Origin: Fibrobacter sp. UWH6
GTDB taxonomy: Bacteria > Fibrobacterota > Fibrobacteria > Fibrobacterales > Fibrobacteraceae
Reading direction: 5' to 3'
Length of the DNA stretch: 64,000 bases
Assembly: GCF_900142465.1 (NCBI RefSeq)
Contig: NZ_FRAX01000006.1
Location: 124,001 to 188,000 of the forward strand
Part shown: one piece after another, positions 53,350 through 62,952 of the stretch
Layout: each line of letters begins with the position of its first letter
Numbering within the stretch: position 1 is the first letter of the stretch
Program-made: the position numbers and the translations under genes
Notes under the pieces: generated by a model
Databases searched by the model: none
Told to the model about the DNA's origin: nothing
The model's input: the letters and a program-made list of their open reading frames with translations, nothing else

Positions 53350-55662
53350 CTAGCGCTTGATTTTTAAGCGGTCGCCTGCACGTACCTTGGTGTCGTTGAG
53401 GTTATTCCATTTGACGATATCTTCGATGGTAACCTTGTACTGGCGGGCGATGTCCCAAAGGCTTTCGCCTTTCTGAACTTCATGAATGCGGTCATCTTCT
53501 TCGGATGGCTGCATTTCTTTTTGGGGTGCCGCAGGAACCTTAAGCTTTTGTCCCACGTCGATAACCGTGTTGGCGCCCATGTCGTTGAGTTCCTGGATTC
53601 TTTGTACCGTGGTCGAGAACTTTCTGGAAATGGCGGTAAGGTTATCCCCAGGTCTGACTGTATAGACTGTCAGCTTTTCTGCGGAATTAGACTTTCGTTC
53701 GCTCTTGTATTCGGCGCTCTTGGCCTGCTTTGCCGGTTTGGAAGGCGTGTGCTTGAATTCGGGAATCACGATGGAATCGCCGACGGCAAGACGCTTCTTG
53801 AATCCGTTGTTGGCCTGCAGAAGCAAAAGCACGGGAACTTCGTAGGACTTGGCGATGGCGGCATAGGTGTCTCCCGACTTTGCCACGTACTTTTCACCCT
53901 TGGCCAGCTTCGGACGTTCAACAGGAGTGGTGGCAACTGCGGCGGTCGGTTTCAATTCGGGCTTCGAAACGAAAACAGTGTCGCCTGCATTTACGAAAGA
54001 GGCGGCGTCCATGGAATTCCAGGCGCGGAGGTTTTCCTGGGAGGTTCCGAACTTGCGGGCGATCGAGGCCAGATTGTCGCCGGGCTGGACCACGTAAGTG
54101 CGGACTTTTTCAGGCTTCTTTCTGGCAGAAGAGGCCGACTTGGGCTTCGGCGTAATCCTGATGGGAATGAGCAAGGACTGTCCCGCCCTGATGCGGGTGT
54201 TCTTCATGTCGTTGGCTTGCTGCAGTTCTGAAACCTTGATGCCGTACATCCTGGCGATAGAACCCAGATTCTCGCCTCGCTTAACCTTGTGGTGGTGCCA
54301 GCTGGAGAAGTTGTTTTTCTCCATCTTGTCATAGCCGTCAACGAAGGCCGCTCTTGTACCGACAGGCAGACGCAACAGGTAGGAGTCCTTGTTGGGGGGC
54401 GTGCACCATTTTACCAGTTCCATGTTAAGGCTGCGGAGGGTGTCTTCCTTGACCTTCAGAAGGTTTGCAACTTCTTCGAGAGGGAATGAATCGAAAACGG
54501 TTACCGTATCAAAGTCCGGCTGACGTTGCGGTTCCACAATCATATCGTACTGCTCGGGGAAGTGACCGACCACCATGGCTGCAAGAATACGGGGAACATA
54601 GCGCATGGTTTCCTTGGGAAGGTCCAACTCCCAGTAAGTGACGGCAAGGCTGGAATCTCTAGTGGAGTCTGCCTTCATTTCCTTGACCAGTCTGCGGACA
54701 CGGCCTTCACCGCAGTTGTAGGCGGCCATGGCCAACAGCCAGTCGCCGAATTCATCGTGCAGTCGCTTAAGATATTTGAGGGCCGCCTTTGTCGCCTTTT
54801 CCGGGTTGCGGCGCATATCTACCCAGTAGTCTACTTCAAGACCATAGCGCTTGCCGGTTTCGGGAATGAACTGCCACATGCCAGATGCCTTGGCGCGGCT
54901 GTAGGCTTTAACCTTGAATCCAGATTCCACCAGGGAAAGGTAGATCAAGTCCCGCGGCATTTGGGCTGCATCCAGCTGGGCGTAGATCAGGGAATCGTAG
55001 GCGGTCTTTCTGTTCAGGGAGCCGGACATGAAGGACCGGGCCTGGTTGGTCATGTAGTAGATTTCCTGCATGACGCGGTCGTTGAATTCCACCGGCAGGG
55101 AGAACTGTTTTAGGTCAACGGTATCCAAAAAACTTTCAATGACTTGCAGAGCGGCGCTGTCGGCCTGGTTTTCGTCAAGATCGTCAATGCCTTCAATTGA
55201 AACTTCGTTCCTTACGAAATTTTCGGCGCTTTCTCCCATTTCGGCAACGTTGGGGTACACTTCATCAAGTGCCGAGACGATGCGCTGTGGCATGGTGGCT
55301 CTATAGAGGGAGTCTTCCTGGAACGAAATATTCTTGTAGGTGGAATCGTACTTTTCAGAAACGAGCTGCCTAAGGGATTCGTCCAGGTAATGTCTTGCCA
55401 AAAGCCACTCCTGATTTTCCATAGCCTGCAATGCGTACTGGTAGTACGTCCATGATGGCCTCGAGGCGATAGCGTCGGAAACTTTTTCCTTGAGAGCCTG
55501 TTCCGTATAGGAATCATTCGTGGTATCTGCCGTCGTTTGCGGAGTCGGTTCCACTATAGGAGTTACCGGTGCGGGCTTAGAGGCGCAGCCTGTGAGGGTA
55601 AGGACTGCTAATGCAGAAAGTGTGCTTGCTAAAGAAATCTTATGGCGAAAAAATTTTTTCAT
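53350..55662 (-). CDS. mltD: MltD-like membrane-bound lytic transglycosylase with five LysM domains
   Basis: A 770-residue lipoprotein (LAVLTLTGCASKP) that cleaves peptidoglycan glycan strands. The catalytic SLT domain is at about residues 225-370: LIYLSLVESGFKVKAYSRAKASGMWQFIPETGKRYGL (Glu in the VESGF motif is catalytic) and AMAAYNCGEGRV. Five LysM repeats follow, each with a G-D/E-N/S-L pattern (VKRGENLGSIARMYG, VQPGDNLASIARKFG, AKSGDTYAAIAK, VRPGDNLTAISRKF, VQKGESLWDIARQY). E. coli MltD has two LysM, so five is many. A short coiled region precedes the SLT domain. It lies five bases after a small membrane protein gene. Confidence 0.92.
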   Translation of the reverse strand: MKKFFRHKISLASTLSALAVLTLTGCASKPAPVTPIVEPTPQTTADTTNDSYTEQALKEKVSDAIASRPSWTYYQYALQAMENQEWLLARHYLDESLRQLVSEKYDSTYKNISFQEDSLYRATMPQRIVSALDEVYPNVAEMGESAENFVRNEVSIEGIDDLDENQADSAALQVIESFLDTVDLKQFSLPVEFNDRVMQEIYYMTNQARSFMSGSLNRKTAYDSLIYAQLDAAQMPRDLIYLSLVESGFKVKAYSRAKASGMWQFIPETGKRYGLEVDYWVDMRRNPEKATKAALKYLKRLHDEFGDWLLAMAAYNCGEGRVRRLVKEMKADSTRDSSLAVTYWELDLPKETMRYVPRILAAMVVGHFPEQYDMIVEPQRQPDFDTVTVFDSFPLEEVANLLKVKEDTLRSLNMELVKWCTPPNKDSYLLRLPVGTRAAFVDGYDKMEKNNFSSWHHHKVKRGENLGSIARMYGIKVSELQQANDMKNTRIRAGQSLLIPIRITPKPKSASSARKKPEKVRTYVVQPGDNLASIARKFGTSQENLRAWNSMDAASFVNAGDTVFVSKPELKPTAAVATTPVERPKLAKGEKYVAKSGDTYAAIAKSYEVPVLLLLQANNGFKKRLAVGDSIVIPEFKHTPSKPAKQAKSAEYKSERKSNSAEKLTVYTVRPGDNLTAISRKFSTTVQRIQELNDMGANTVIDVGQKLKVPAAPQKEMQPSEEDDRIHEVQKGESLWDIARQYKVTIEDIVKWNNLNDTKVRAGDRLKIKR

Positions 55663-55667
55663 CTTGC

Positions 55668-55853
55668 TTAACGAAGTACACGGTCAACTCCGAACCAGAT
55701 GACGCCTGCCATGACAAAGGCGGCTATGATTTGGAGGATGATGATAATTTTATTTACAAAATAGGCTTTTTGTGATTTGCGGTGCCAGGAAGGGTAGACA
55801 TTCCGATCTTCACTTTCAATCTGTTCTTCGTTTTGTTTTTGAGTATCGTTCAT
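55668..55853 (-). CDS. Small single-pass membrane protein upstream of mltD
   Basis: A 61-residue protein with a polar N-terminus (MNDTQKQNEEQIESEDRN) and one C-terminal membrane helix (about residues 36-58), ending FGVDRVLR. It reads as a small membrane or tail-anchored protein. An upstream start at 55874 would add seven residues. Neither start has a good ribosome site, so the call is uncertain. Position next to mltD suggests an envelope role. Confidence 0.4.
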   Translation of the reverse strand: MNDTQKQNEEQIESEDRNVYPSWHRKSQKAYFVNKIIIILQIIAAFVMAGVIWFGVDRVLR

Positions 55854-55928
55854 TTCGGGGAGAAATATACTCATTTAAAAAGGAGGCCTCGTGAGCGTTT
55901 CCAAAAATTTTTAACTTCTAGGGGTCTT

Positions 55929-58055
55929 ATGAGAAAACTCCTGCTCCTCATTGCAGTTTGCGTGTCCTGTGCACTGGCTCAGATTGGCTTGGCCCAGTCT
56001 GAAAGCGGTCTGCACGCCCCTTCTGCCATGACACTTGGCCAGGGATACCTTTTTGTCTCAGGCAGTTTTGAAATGGTCAGTAATGGTGAAACTGCCAGCA
56101 TGGAAGGGTACTATACCGCAGACGGTAAACAGGTTGACCTTGGCAGGAATACTCCGTCAAACGACGAGAATTTGTTTGTTTCGTTTGGTGTCCTGGATAA
56201 TCTGGATTTGTCCTTTTCTGTACCGTTCCACTACGACGGGGACATTCCCGGTGATGATTTTAATGGACTTGGACTGGGTGACATTCAGGTTGCTGGCAAA
56301 ATTTCGTTCCCTTTATCTGACTGGATTTATCTTGGCCTAGGGAGTGAAATCATCGCGCCTACCGGTATTGAAAATAAAGGCTTTAGACCGAGACATCGGT
56401 GGTATATAGAACGTGACGGTTCGTCTTATGCGTATACGGCGGGCAACTGGGTTGTGGGGGCGAATGCCTACTTGACGATTGTCGGTGGAGAGTTTGTTAC
56501 CTTTAACAGCTATGCCGCTCTTTTAAAAGAAGTGGGTGCTGACGAAACGTTTGTCCTGTGGGGCGGCGGTTTCAATATTTTCCCAGAAAAAATGCTAACC
56601 TTGATTTTGGAAATGTCCGGCGAGAGCCCCATACGTTCTTCCCATGTGCATCGCAGTGTGCTGAACAGTCCGTTCCGCTTTACTCCTGCCCTCAAGTTGC
56701 ATTTGCCTCATGACGCCTTCCTGACAGTATTCGCCGACGTAGGCCTCAATTACTTCCGTTCCGACGATCTTGATAATGGATTGCCAGTTCATCTTGAAAA
56801 TTCTTCTTCGGATATAGACTTTACCATATCGGGTAGCCCTACGGTTTCAATGGGCATAACCTTGAGCAAGACTTTTGATTTTAGCTGGCATGATGACGAT
56901 GGTGACGGGGTCATAGACCGTAAGGACCTGTGCCCTAATACAGGCCGTAATCAGGTTGTGAACGCTCGTGGTTGCCCTGTGGATGAAGACCGCGATGGTG
57001 TGCTGAACATCGTGGATATGTGCCCTGGAACGCCTCTCGGTGTAATCGTCGGTCGAGATGGTTGCCCTCTGGACTTTGACCATGACGGAGTGCCGGACTA
57101 CTTGGATAAATGCCTTGGCACGAAAAAGGGATTTGCTGTGGATTCCACAGGATGTATGCTGGATACCGATGGCGATGGAATCGATGATAACAACGATAAA
57201 TGCCCTAATACCATTCCCGGTGATCCTGTAGACAGTACAGGTTGTCCTTTGGATCAGGACCATGACGGCATTCCCAATGACGTTGATAAATGCCCTGACA
57301 CACCCTCCGATGTTTCGATTGACTTGATGGGTTGCCCCTTGGATTTTGATCAGGATGGCGTGCCCGATGGATATGACCGCTGCCCTAATTCCCTGTCGGG
57401 TGAAATTGTAGACCAGTTCGGCTGCCCCAATGATGCTGATAAGGATGGTGTTCCCGATACGAGAGATTTATGCCCCGATACTCAGGAAGGTGTGGCTGTC
57501 AATAGCGATGGCTGCCGCGTGGATTCCGATGACGATGGCGTCTTTGACGAAGAAGACAAGTGCCCGAGAACTCCGGCTGGTGCACCAGTAGATTCGCTGG
57601 GTTGTGCCATCGATTCAGACCATGACGGCATCCCCGACTGGATGGACTATTGCCCGGGAACTCTTGCCAAGGTGGTGGTGGATATTGAAGGCTGTCCCAT
57701 GAATGCCCGCTTGAACTTCAATTCCATGGCTCAGAGGATCAAGTTCAAACATGGGGACACGACGTTGGTCCACTCTAGCTACACAGCCCTGAGCGACGTG
57801 ATTGCCGCAATGCGCAAGCATCCCATGATGCTAGAAATCCAGTGCAGTGCCAGCGATGTTAGCCCTGACCGTGCCCAGGAACTGTCCGAAGCTCGAGCCC
57901 GTTCCATATTCAATTTCCTTGAGATGAAGGGTATCAGTGAAGACCGTCTAACCTATAAGGGGTACGGAAGCAAGCTTCCGCCGACCCAGACGCAGAAGAA
58001 TGGAAGTTCCGCCCTGATTCGGCTTGTTCCGGTCTTGATGAAGACTGAACCCTAA
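55929..58055 (+). CDS. OmpA-like outer-membrane protein with nine thrombospondin type 3 repeats
   Basis: A 708-residue protein in three parts. After a signal peptide (MRKLLLLIAVCVSCALA) comes a beta-barrel-like domain (residues about 20-320). Next are nine tandem 30-residue thrombospondin type 3 repeats (56890-57700), each a DxDxDGVxD calcium site plus two Cys in a regular CPxT ... GCP pattern. The last part is an OmpA-type domain (SDVSPDRAQELSEARARSIFNFLEMKGI, then YKGYGSKLPP). The OmpA end is aberrant: NGSSALIRLV replaces the usual GRxxNRRVE, so the peptidoglycan-binding arginine may be lost. The repeats would form a calcium-stiffened spacer across the periplasm. An AGGGG lies before the ATG at 55929. 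Confidence 0.85.
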   Translation: MRKLLLLIAVCVSCALAQIGLAQSESGLHAPSAMTLGQGYLFVSGSFEMVSNGETASMEGYYTADGKQVDLGRNTPSNDENLFVSFGVLDNLDLSFSVPFHYDGDIPGDDFNGLGLGDIQVAGKISFPLSDWIYLGLGSEIIAPTGIENKGFRPRHRWYIERDGSSYAYTAGNWVVGANAYLTIVGGEFVTFNSYAALLKEVGADETFVLWGGGFNIFPEKMLTLILEMSGESPIRSSHVHRSVLNSPFRFTPALKLHLPHDAFLTVFADVGLNYFRSDDLDNGLPVHLENSSSDIDFTISGSPTVSMGITLSKTFDFSWHDDDGDGVIDRKDLCPNTGRNQVVNARGCPVDEDRDGVLNIVDMCPGTPLGVIVGRDGCPLDFDHDGVPDYLDKCLGTKKGFAVDSTGCMLDTDGDGIDDNNDKCPNTIPGDPVDSTGCPLDQDHDGIPNDVDKCPDTPSDVSIDLMGCPLDFDQDGVPDGYDRCPNSLSGEIVDQFGCPNDADKDGVPDTRDLCPDTQEGVAVNSDGCRVDSDDDGVFDEEDKCPRTPAGAPVDSLGCAIDSDHDGIPDWMDYCPGTLAKVVVDIEGCPMNARLNFNSMAQRIKFKHGDTTLVHSSYTALSDVIAAMRKHPMMLEIQCSASDVSPDRAQELSEARARSIFNFLEMKGISEDRLTYKGYGSKLPPTQTQKNGSSALIRLVPVLMKTEP

Positions 58056-58133
58056 AAATTTTCTATATTAGGCCAAACGTACTAGAACAAGACGGGCTTG
58101 CGAGAATGCAGCTCGATTAAATAAAGGATTTTT

Positions 58134-58733
58134 ATGAAGATTGCTGACAAGACCGTTGTCCTGATGCACTACACTCTTACTTCTGACGAAGGTCAGGTGA
58201 TAGACTCTTCCGCTGGCCGCGACCCGCTGCAGTACATCCAGGGTGCCCATATGATCGTTGTTGGTCTCGAAAAGGCCATGGTCGGTCATGAAGTTGGCGA
58301 CAAGTTCGACGTCAAGGTGATCCCCTCCGAAGGTTACGGCGAATACGACGAACGTATGACTCAGGAAGTTCCCGTTAGCGTTTTCCAGGGTGTCGACAAG
58401 GTTGAAGCCGGTATGCAGTTCTATGCCCAGACTCCGGCAGGTCCCATGCCCATTCGCGTCAAGTCCGTCAATGGCGACAAGGCTGTTATCGATGCTAACC
58501 ACGAACTGGCCGGCAAGAACCTGAACTTCGCTATCGAAGTGGTCGAAGTCCGCGAAGCTACCGAAGAAGAACTGAAGCCTTTTGAACCGCATCAGTGCCA
58601 TTGCGGTAAGGGTGAAAACTGCTGCCATGGCGAAGATCCTGACTGCGAATGCCACGGCGAAGGCCACAAGGAAAACTGTGATGGCAAGGGCGGTTGCGGC
58701 TGCAAGCATCACGATGAACATCATAACGGCTAA
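58134..58733 (+). CDS. slyD: SlyD-like FKBP peptidyl-prolyl isomerase with Cys/His-rich tail
   Basis: A 199-residue cytoplasmic folding factor. The FKBP core with inserted flap is present (VVLMHYTLTSDEGQVIDSS, PLQYIQGAHMIVVGLEKAM, GEYDERMTQEVPVSVF, NHELAGKNLNFAIEVVEV). The last 50 residues are a metal-binding tail of His, Cys, Gly and Glu (HQCHCGKGENCCHGEDPDC, CGCKHHDEHHNG), as in SlyD, which binds nickel and other metals. AAAGGA precedes the ATG. Confidence 0.93.
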   Translation: MKIADKTVVLMHYTLTSDEGQVIDSSAGRDPLQYIQGAHMIVVGLEKAMVGHEVGDKFDVKVIPSEGYGEYDERMTQEVPVSVFQGVDKVEAGMQFYAQTPAGPMPIRVKSVNGDKAVIDANHELAGKNLNFAIEVVEVREATEEELKPFEPHQCHCGKGENCCHGEDPDCECHGEGHKENCDGKGGCGCKHHDEHHNG

Positions 58734-58753
58734 TTTTTAAAGTTAGCGTTTAG

Positions 58754-58787
58754 AAAAAGGCGTCTGGTTTGAACCAGGCGCCTTTTC
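58754..58787 (+). terminator. Terminator of slyD
   Basis: AAAGGCGTCTGGTT and AACCAGGCGCCTTT form a long stem with one G-T pair, followed by TTTTC. It also faces the convergent outer-membrane gene and may act both ways. Confidence 0.85.
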
Positions 58788-58807
58788 TGTCTGACTACCC
58801 CAAAAAA

Positions 58808-59584
58808 TTAGAATAGGGTAATGCCAAAACTGAGGAACGGCTGGAAGTTTGAATTCAATTCCAGCTTGAATTCGTCACCGCTCTTGTCTTTGGAAGTCTT
58901 TCTTTCGAAGTTAGTGTGGAATGTTTCGTAGCTGTTCTTGAGACCGGTAGAGATGTAGGCCCCATGCCATGCGATTCGGAGGCCGGCGCCATAGGCGTAG
59001 CCGTAGAGTACCGGAGACAGGAACTGGGTATTGTCAGAGAAGAAGGTCTTACCGAATATACCTGCTCCAAATAGATAGGGCTTGAACATGAACTGGTAAT
59101 TGTAGCTTGCGATAAGAGGGTAGGCCAGGTCAAATCCCAACTGGAAGAGGGCTGTGTGGATCTGATGTCGGCCGTCGATGTCGGACTTGCTGATGGGGGA
59201 GTCGCCGAAATAGTCTTCGTAAAGTGCCTCGAAATCCTTCATAACCTTGTCCCTGTTTGCAGGGTGGTGGCTGACGCCAAGGAACTGGTATCCTGCCATG
59301 ACGTAGATGTCGAACCATCCGGTAATGGGGAGGGTTCCCGAAGCTCCGTATATGTATGAATTGTCTACTGAAATATTGTATTTCTGGTTGTGGACTTTGT
59401 AGGTGTAATCCACGTTGCCCATGCTGACGTTGCTGAATTCAATGTAAGGGCCGAATGATCCTCGGTCTTCATATTCATGGATATCGCTCCTTTCAGCGGC
59501 CGCCATGGAATTATCAATGACGATTCGGTCGGCAAAGGCAAGGGTAAGGGAACAAAGGCTCAACGTTATAATCTTTCTAAACAT
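58808..59584 (-). CDS. Predicted outer-membrane beta-barrel protein, unknown function
   Basis: A 258-residue protein with signal peptide MFRKIITLSLCSLTLAFA and strands typical of a barrel (GSFGPYIEFSNVSMG, FDIYVMAGYQFLG, YQFMFKPYLFGAGIFG, FLSFGITLF with a terminal Phe). No family is recognised. It is transcribed leftward from the AT-rich region before the ankyrin lipoprotein. Confidence 0.55.
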   Translation of the reverse strand: MFRKIITLSLCSLTLAFADRIVIDNSMAAAERSDIHEYEDRGSFGPYIEFSNVSMGNVDYTYKVHNQKYNISVDNSYIYGASGTLPITGWFDIYVMAGYQFLGVSHHPANRDKVMKDFEALYEDYFGDSPISKSDIDGRHQIHTALFQLGFDLAYPLIASYNYQFMFKPYLFGAGIFGKTFFSDNTQFLSPVLYGYAYGAGLRIAWHGAYISTGLKNSYETFHTNFERKTSKDKSGDEFKLELNSNFQPFLSFGITLF

Positions 59585-59698
59585 GAAACAAAAATTAATT
59601 TTTTTCGTGTAAATTGAAATTTTTCGTGAATTATTTGTGAAAAAAGTGTATTTTTTCGGTCATAAAAAGCAAAAACCTCTATTTGGAGCTGTAATATT

Positions 59699-60442
59699 AT
59701 GAACAAGAAGATTTTGGGTGCCCTTTGCGCTGCCAGTTTGATGTTTTCTTTGACGGCTTGTGACGATAAGATGGATCCTAACGATCCGGCTTCCGTCCGT
59801 AAGTATCTGACTAAGCAGCAGATTGCCTTTACCCCGAACCAGTTTGTCTCCTTCGCTGTTAATGGCGATACCGCTAAGATGACCTTGTTCCTCCAGGCAT
59901 CTTTCGAAATCGACCAGCCCGCCGACAACGGCAACAACGCTGTTGCTATCGCTGCCAACAAGGGTAACATGGTTGTTCTGGACTACCTCTTTGCCCATGG
60001 TGCAAAGGCTGACGTCCGCAACGGTAACGGCGAAGCTGTTATCGACAACGCTGTCATGATGGGCAACAAGGAAGTTGTTTCCCGCCTCCTCACTCAGCTG
60101 AAGGCCGAAGGCGCTGATCCCCAGACTCTGGGTACCGCAGTTCTCCTGGCCGCTAAGGCTGGTAAGGTCGACATGCTGGAAATCCTCGCCAACGCCGGTG
60201 CTTCCCTGGAAACCCGTAGCGCCGATGGTTATATGCCCATCCACTGGACTGTCAAGAACGGTCAGTATGACGCTATGATGTTCCTCATTGGTAAGGGTGT
60301 TGACGTGAACGCCAAGTGCGGTCAGGGCTACTCTGTTCTGGACTGGGCAACCAACGAAGGTTACACCCGTCTGATCAAGGCTCTGAAGAAGGCTGGCGCC
60401 AAGAATACTCCGCAGTACTTCAAGGATTCCAAGGGCAAGTAA
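59699..60442 (+). CDS. Ankyrin-repeat lipoprotein
   Basis: A 247-residue lipoprotein (MNKKILGALCAASLMFSLTAC) with about six ankyrin repeats. Clear units are GNNAVAIAANKGNMVVLDYLFAHGAKADVRN, then LGTAVLLAAKAGKVDMLEILANAGASLETR, and DGYMPIHWTVKNGQYDAMMFLIGKGVDVNAK. Codons are highly biased (frequent GGT, AAC, GCC), which suggests strong expression. The role is likely protein binding in the periplasm or at the outer membrane. A terminator follows. Confidence 0.85.
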   Translation: MNKKILGALCAASLMFSLTACDDKMDPNDPASVRKYLTKQQIAFTPNQFVSFAVNGDTAKMTLFLQASFEIDQPADNGNNAVAIAANKGNMVVLDYLFAHGAKADVRNGNGEAVIDNAVMMGNKEVVSRLLTQLKAEGADPQTLGTAVLLAAKAGKVDMLEILANAGASLETRSADGYMPIHWTVKNGQYDAMMFLIGKGVDVNAKCGQGYSVLDWATNEGYTRLIKALKKAGAKNTPQYFKDSKGK

Positions 60443-60482
60443 GATTTGAGGGGAGAATTCCCCTGGAATAGTCAAAAATTCG

Positions 60483-60514
60483 AAAAAATCCGCAGTTTTT
60501 CTGCGGATTTTTTT
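60483..60514 (+). terminator. Terminator of the ankyrin lipoprotein gene
   Basis: AAAATCCGCAG, loop TTTTT, CTGCGGATTTT, followed by Ts. Confidence 0.9.
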
Positions 60515-60640
60515 GCGTTTAGGGGAGTAGACCGCCTGATTTTCTGCCTATCGGGGTGAAGTTTGTTCTTAATTGCTTATAATTCCGTTTTTTTTGAGAA
60601 TTTCTGCATTTTACGCAATGGTTCTTTGTATTTTTAGGTT

Positions 60641-61435
60641 ATGAAGTTCTCTTTACTGACCAAGTTGTGTCTATGCTTGTGCTTGACTGGCGTTTTTGCC
60701 GGTGCCCAAGAAACGGTTGAAAGCGTCCGTCGTCAGATTAAGGCGGTGGAAGCCGAAACTGCCCGCGAAAAATCCATGCACGATGCCGAAAAGAAGCGCC
60801 ACGCCGAATTTGTGGAAGTTGGTCGCAAGAAAGTTCAGGCTCTTGCTACCCAGAATAAGACCCTGAAGGCCGAAATCGATTCCCTCAAGGCCGAAATCAA
60901 GAATTTGGCTGAAGCACGCCAGAAGACCGCCGGTACCATCAAGTACTTTGAAAACCGCAAGGCCAAATACAATGAATCCCTGGCTAAGGTTATCGATTCA
61001 CTGGTTCCCGTGTTTGAGTCCGATTTCCCGTACCGCAACGAGGAAACGGTCACCAGCATTAAGGAAATCGCCAATCAGCTTCATAAGAGCCTGATCGAGG
61101 CTGACGATGGCCTCAACCGCACCTTGGAAGTTTTCTATGACCGAATCCGCCTTGGGTACACCACCGAAGTGTGGAACGGATTCCTGCAGGTGGATGCACG
61201 CAACGTTGCCGGCAAGTTCATGCGTTATGGTGCCGTGGCCGCCATCTTTGTGAGCAACGACGGTAACGACGTTCTTTGGTTGACCCGCACCGATAAGGGT
61301 GCCTATAAGTGGAAGAATGTTTCTGACGACCTGGCCATGCGTACCGTCCTGAAGGACGTGATGAAGGTGGCCGAGGGCAAGACTGCTCCCCGTCTGGTTA
61401 CAATCCCTGTATTTATTCCCGCGGAGGCTAAGTAA
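60641..61435 (+). CDS. DUF3450 periplasmic coiled-coil protein
   Basis: A 264-residue protein with a signal peptide (LCLCLCLTGVFAGA), a long coiled coil (about residues 22-110) and a conserved C-terminal domain (WNGFLQVDARNVAGKFMRYGAVAAIFVSNDG). This family almost always opens TonB2-type operons with a TtpC-like protein. It probably helps couple the proton-driven ExbB/ExbD motor to outer-membrane transport. It overlaps the next gene by one base. Confidence 0.85.
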   Translation: MKFSLLTKLCLCLCLTGVFAGAQETVESVRRQIKAVEAETAREKSMHDAEKKRHAEFVEVGRKKVQALATQNKTLKAEIDSLKAEIKNLAEARQKTAGTIKYFENRKAKYNESLAKVIDSLVPVFESDFPYRNEETVTSIKEIANQLHKSLIEADDGLNRTLEVFYDRIRLGYTTEVWNGFLQVDARNVAGKFMRYGAVAAIFVSNDGNDVLWLTRTDKGAYKWKNVSDDLAMRTVLKDVMKVAEGKTAPRLVTIPVFIPAEAK

Positions 61436-62940
61436 TGAAGTTCTTTAACCTTCGTAAGTTGATTGCCCCTGTGGCTGTTGCCGCTGTTCTCTGTGCCGCT
61501 CCCGCAATGGCTCAGAAGGGCGGAGAATCCATTGATGCTGTAAAGCTGCGTGCTGAACTGAACAGCGCCAAGGCTGACTTGGAAGAAGCCCGCAAGAAAC
61601 GCGACATGGCCGTGGCCGCCCGTTGGAAGGACCGCGAAACCGCCAATCAGGAACGTGAACTTTTTAACGAGAAGTATCAGGAAAACAAGGAAAAGGTTGA
61701 CGCTCTCATGAGCGAACGCGCCCGTCTTTTCGAAGATGTCCGCGTTGCCCGTGAAGACTTGGCTCAGGTAAAGCTCCAGGCTGAAAAGGCCCGCGCCGAA
61801 TACCTTTCTCTGGCTGCTGGTCCCGAACGTCTTGAGACGTTGGCTAAGTTCCAGGAACAGGGAATTCCCTTCAAGATTGCTGAACGCGTAGAAGTCCAGA
61901 ACAAGGTGAAGAAGGAAATGGGTCTGTATCGCGATGATCCTCTCCGTATTGCCAAGTCTATCTTGAATGTGGCCAAGAACGAGATGGCCTTTACCCGCGA
62001 AGTGCAGGTGGAACAGGCCGAACTGGTGTTCGGTACCGCTGTGGCCCAGGGTTACCGCATGCGTCTGGGTGGTTTGTTTGCCATGCAGAAGTCTACTGCG
62101 GTCATGGATTCCGCCGGCAATAGCGCCTCTGCCTTGATGCTCCCTGTGGCTGGCGAAAAGAAACGCTCCTTCAGCTGGCAAGAAAATCTGACTCCCGAAA
62201 CAAAGACTCAAGTTACAACTGCTTTTGGCAGTTACAAGGATTCCGCCCATGTTATGGTGCCGGTGGACGTGCTCCTGAGTACAGAACTGAGCAGTGAACT
62301 GGCTAACCACCAGGAAACCACCTGGAAGGATGAACTGAAGACTTTCTTCAAGAACGGTGGCATTTTGATGTACCCCATCGTGGCCATCTTCGGTCTGGGT
62401 CTGTTGATTGTGGCCTGGCGCCTGCTGTGGCTCTTGATCTTTGGCTTTGGCGGTCTTGGCGTTCGCCGAACCTTGAAAGCTTTGGATAAGGGAGACATCG
62501 AAGGGGCCCGCAAACATGTAAAGAAGGCCCATGGGGAAGTCGGAAAGGTACTGAAAACCGTTCTTAACAAGGAATATGGTGGCCGCGCTGCTGCAGAAAA
62601 GGCCTTGGAAGGCGTATTCTCCGCAGACGTTCCCAAGATTGAATCTGGACTTACCTGGGTTTCCGTGTTTGCGGCGACGGCTCCGCTCCTTGGTTTGTTG
62701 GGTACCGTGATGGGTATGATCGAATTGTTTGATGTCATTACCATGCATGGCACTTCCGACCCCAAGCTTTTGGCTGGCGGTATTTCCATTGCCCTTGTGA
62801 CGACGGAAGCTGGCCTTATTGTGGCTATTCCGCTGCAGCTTCTGCATACCTTCCTGGCTAACCGTGCCGACGCTCTTCGTGGTCGTATGGAAAAGGCTGG
62901 CTTGGCTGTATTGAATGCCCTTTGGATTAAAGAAAAGTAA
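61435..62940 (+). CDS. TtpC-like MotA/TolQ/ExbB proton channel with periplasmic coiled-coil extension
   Basis: A 501-residue protein: signal-like N-terminus (LIAPVAVAAVLCAAPAMA), a long coiled coil (about 35-130), a periplasmic domain to about 290, then the MotA/TolQ/ExbB domain with membrane helices (ILMYPIVAIFGLGLLIVAWRLLWLL, VFAATAPLLGLLGTVMGMI, ALVTTEAGLIVAIPLQLLHTFLA). The layout fits TtpC of the Vibrio TonB2 system. It works with DUF3450, ExbB and ExbD in the same operon. Confidence 0.9.
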   Translation: MKFFNLRKLIAPVAVAAVLCAAPAMAQKGGESIDAVKLRAELNSAKADLEEARKKRDMAVAARWKDRETANQERELFNEKYQENKEKVDALMSERARLFEDVRVAREDLAQVKLQAEKARAEYLSLAAGPERLETLAKFQEQGIPFKIAERVEVQNKVKKEMGLYRDDPLRIAKSILNVAKNEMAFTREVQVEQAELVFGTAVAQGYRMRLGGLFAMQKSTAVMDSAGNSASALMLPVAGEKKRSFSWQENLTPETKTQVTTAFGSYKDSAHVMVPVDVLLSTELSSELANHQETTWKDELKTFFKNGGILMYPIVAIFGLGLLIVAWRLLWLLIFGFGGLGVRRTLKALDKGDIEGARKHVKKAHGEVGKVLKTVLNKEYGGRAAAEKALEGVFSADVPKIESGLTWVSVFAATAPLLGLLGTVMGMIELFDVITMHGTSDPKLLAGGISIALVTTEAGLIVAIPLQLLHTFLANRADALRGRMEKAGLAVLNALWIKEK

Positions 62941-62952
62941 TTCGCGGTTGTT

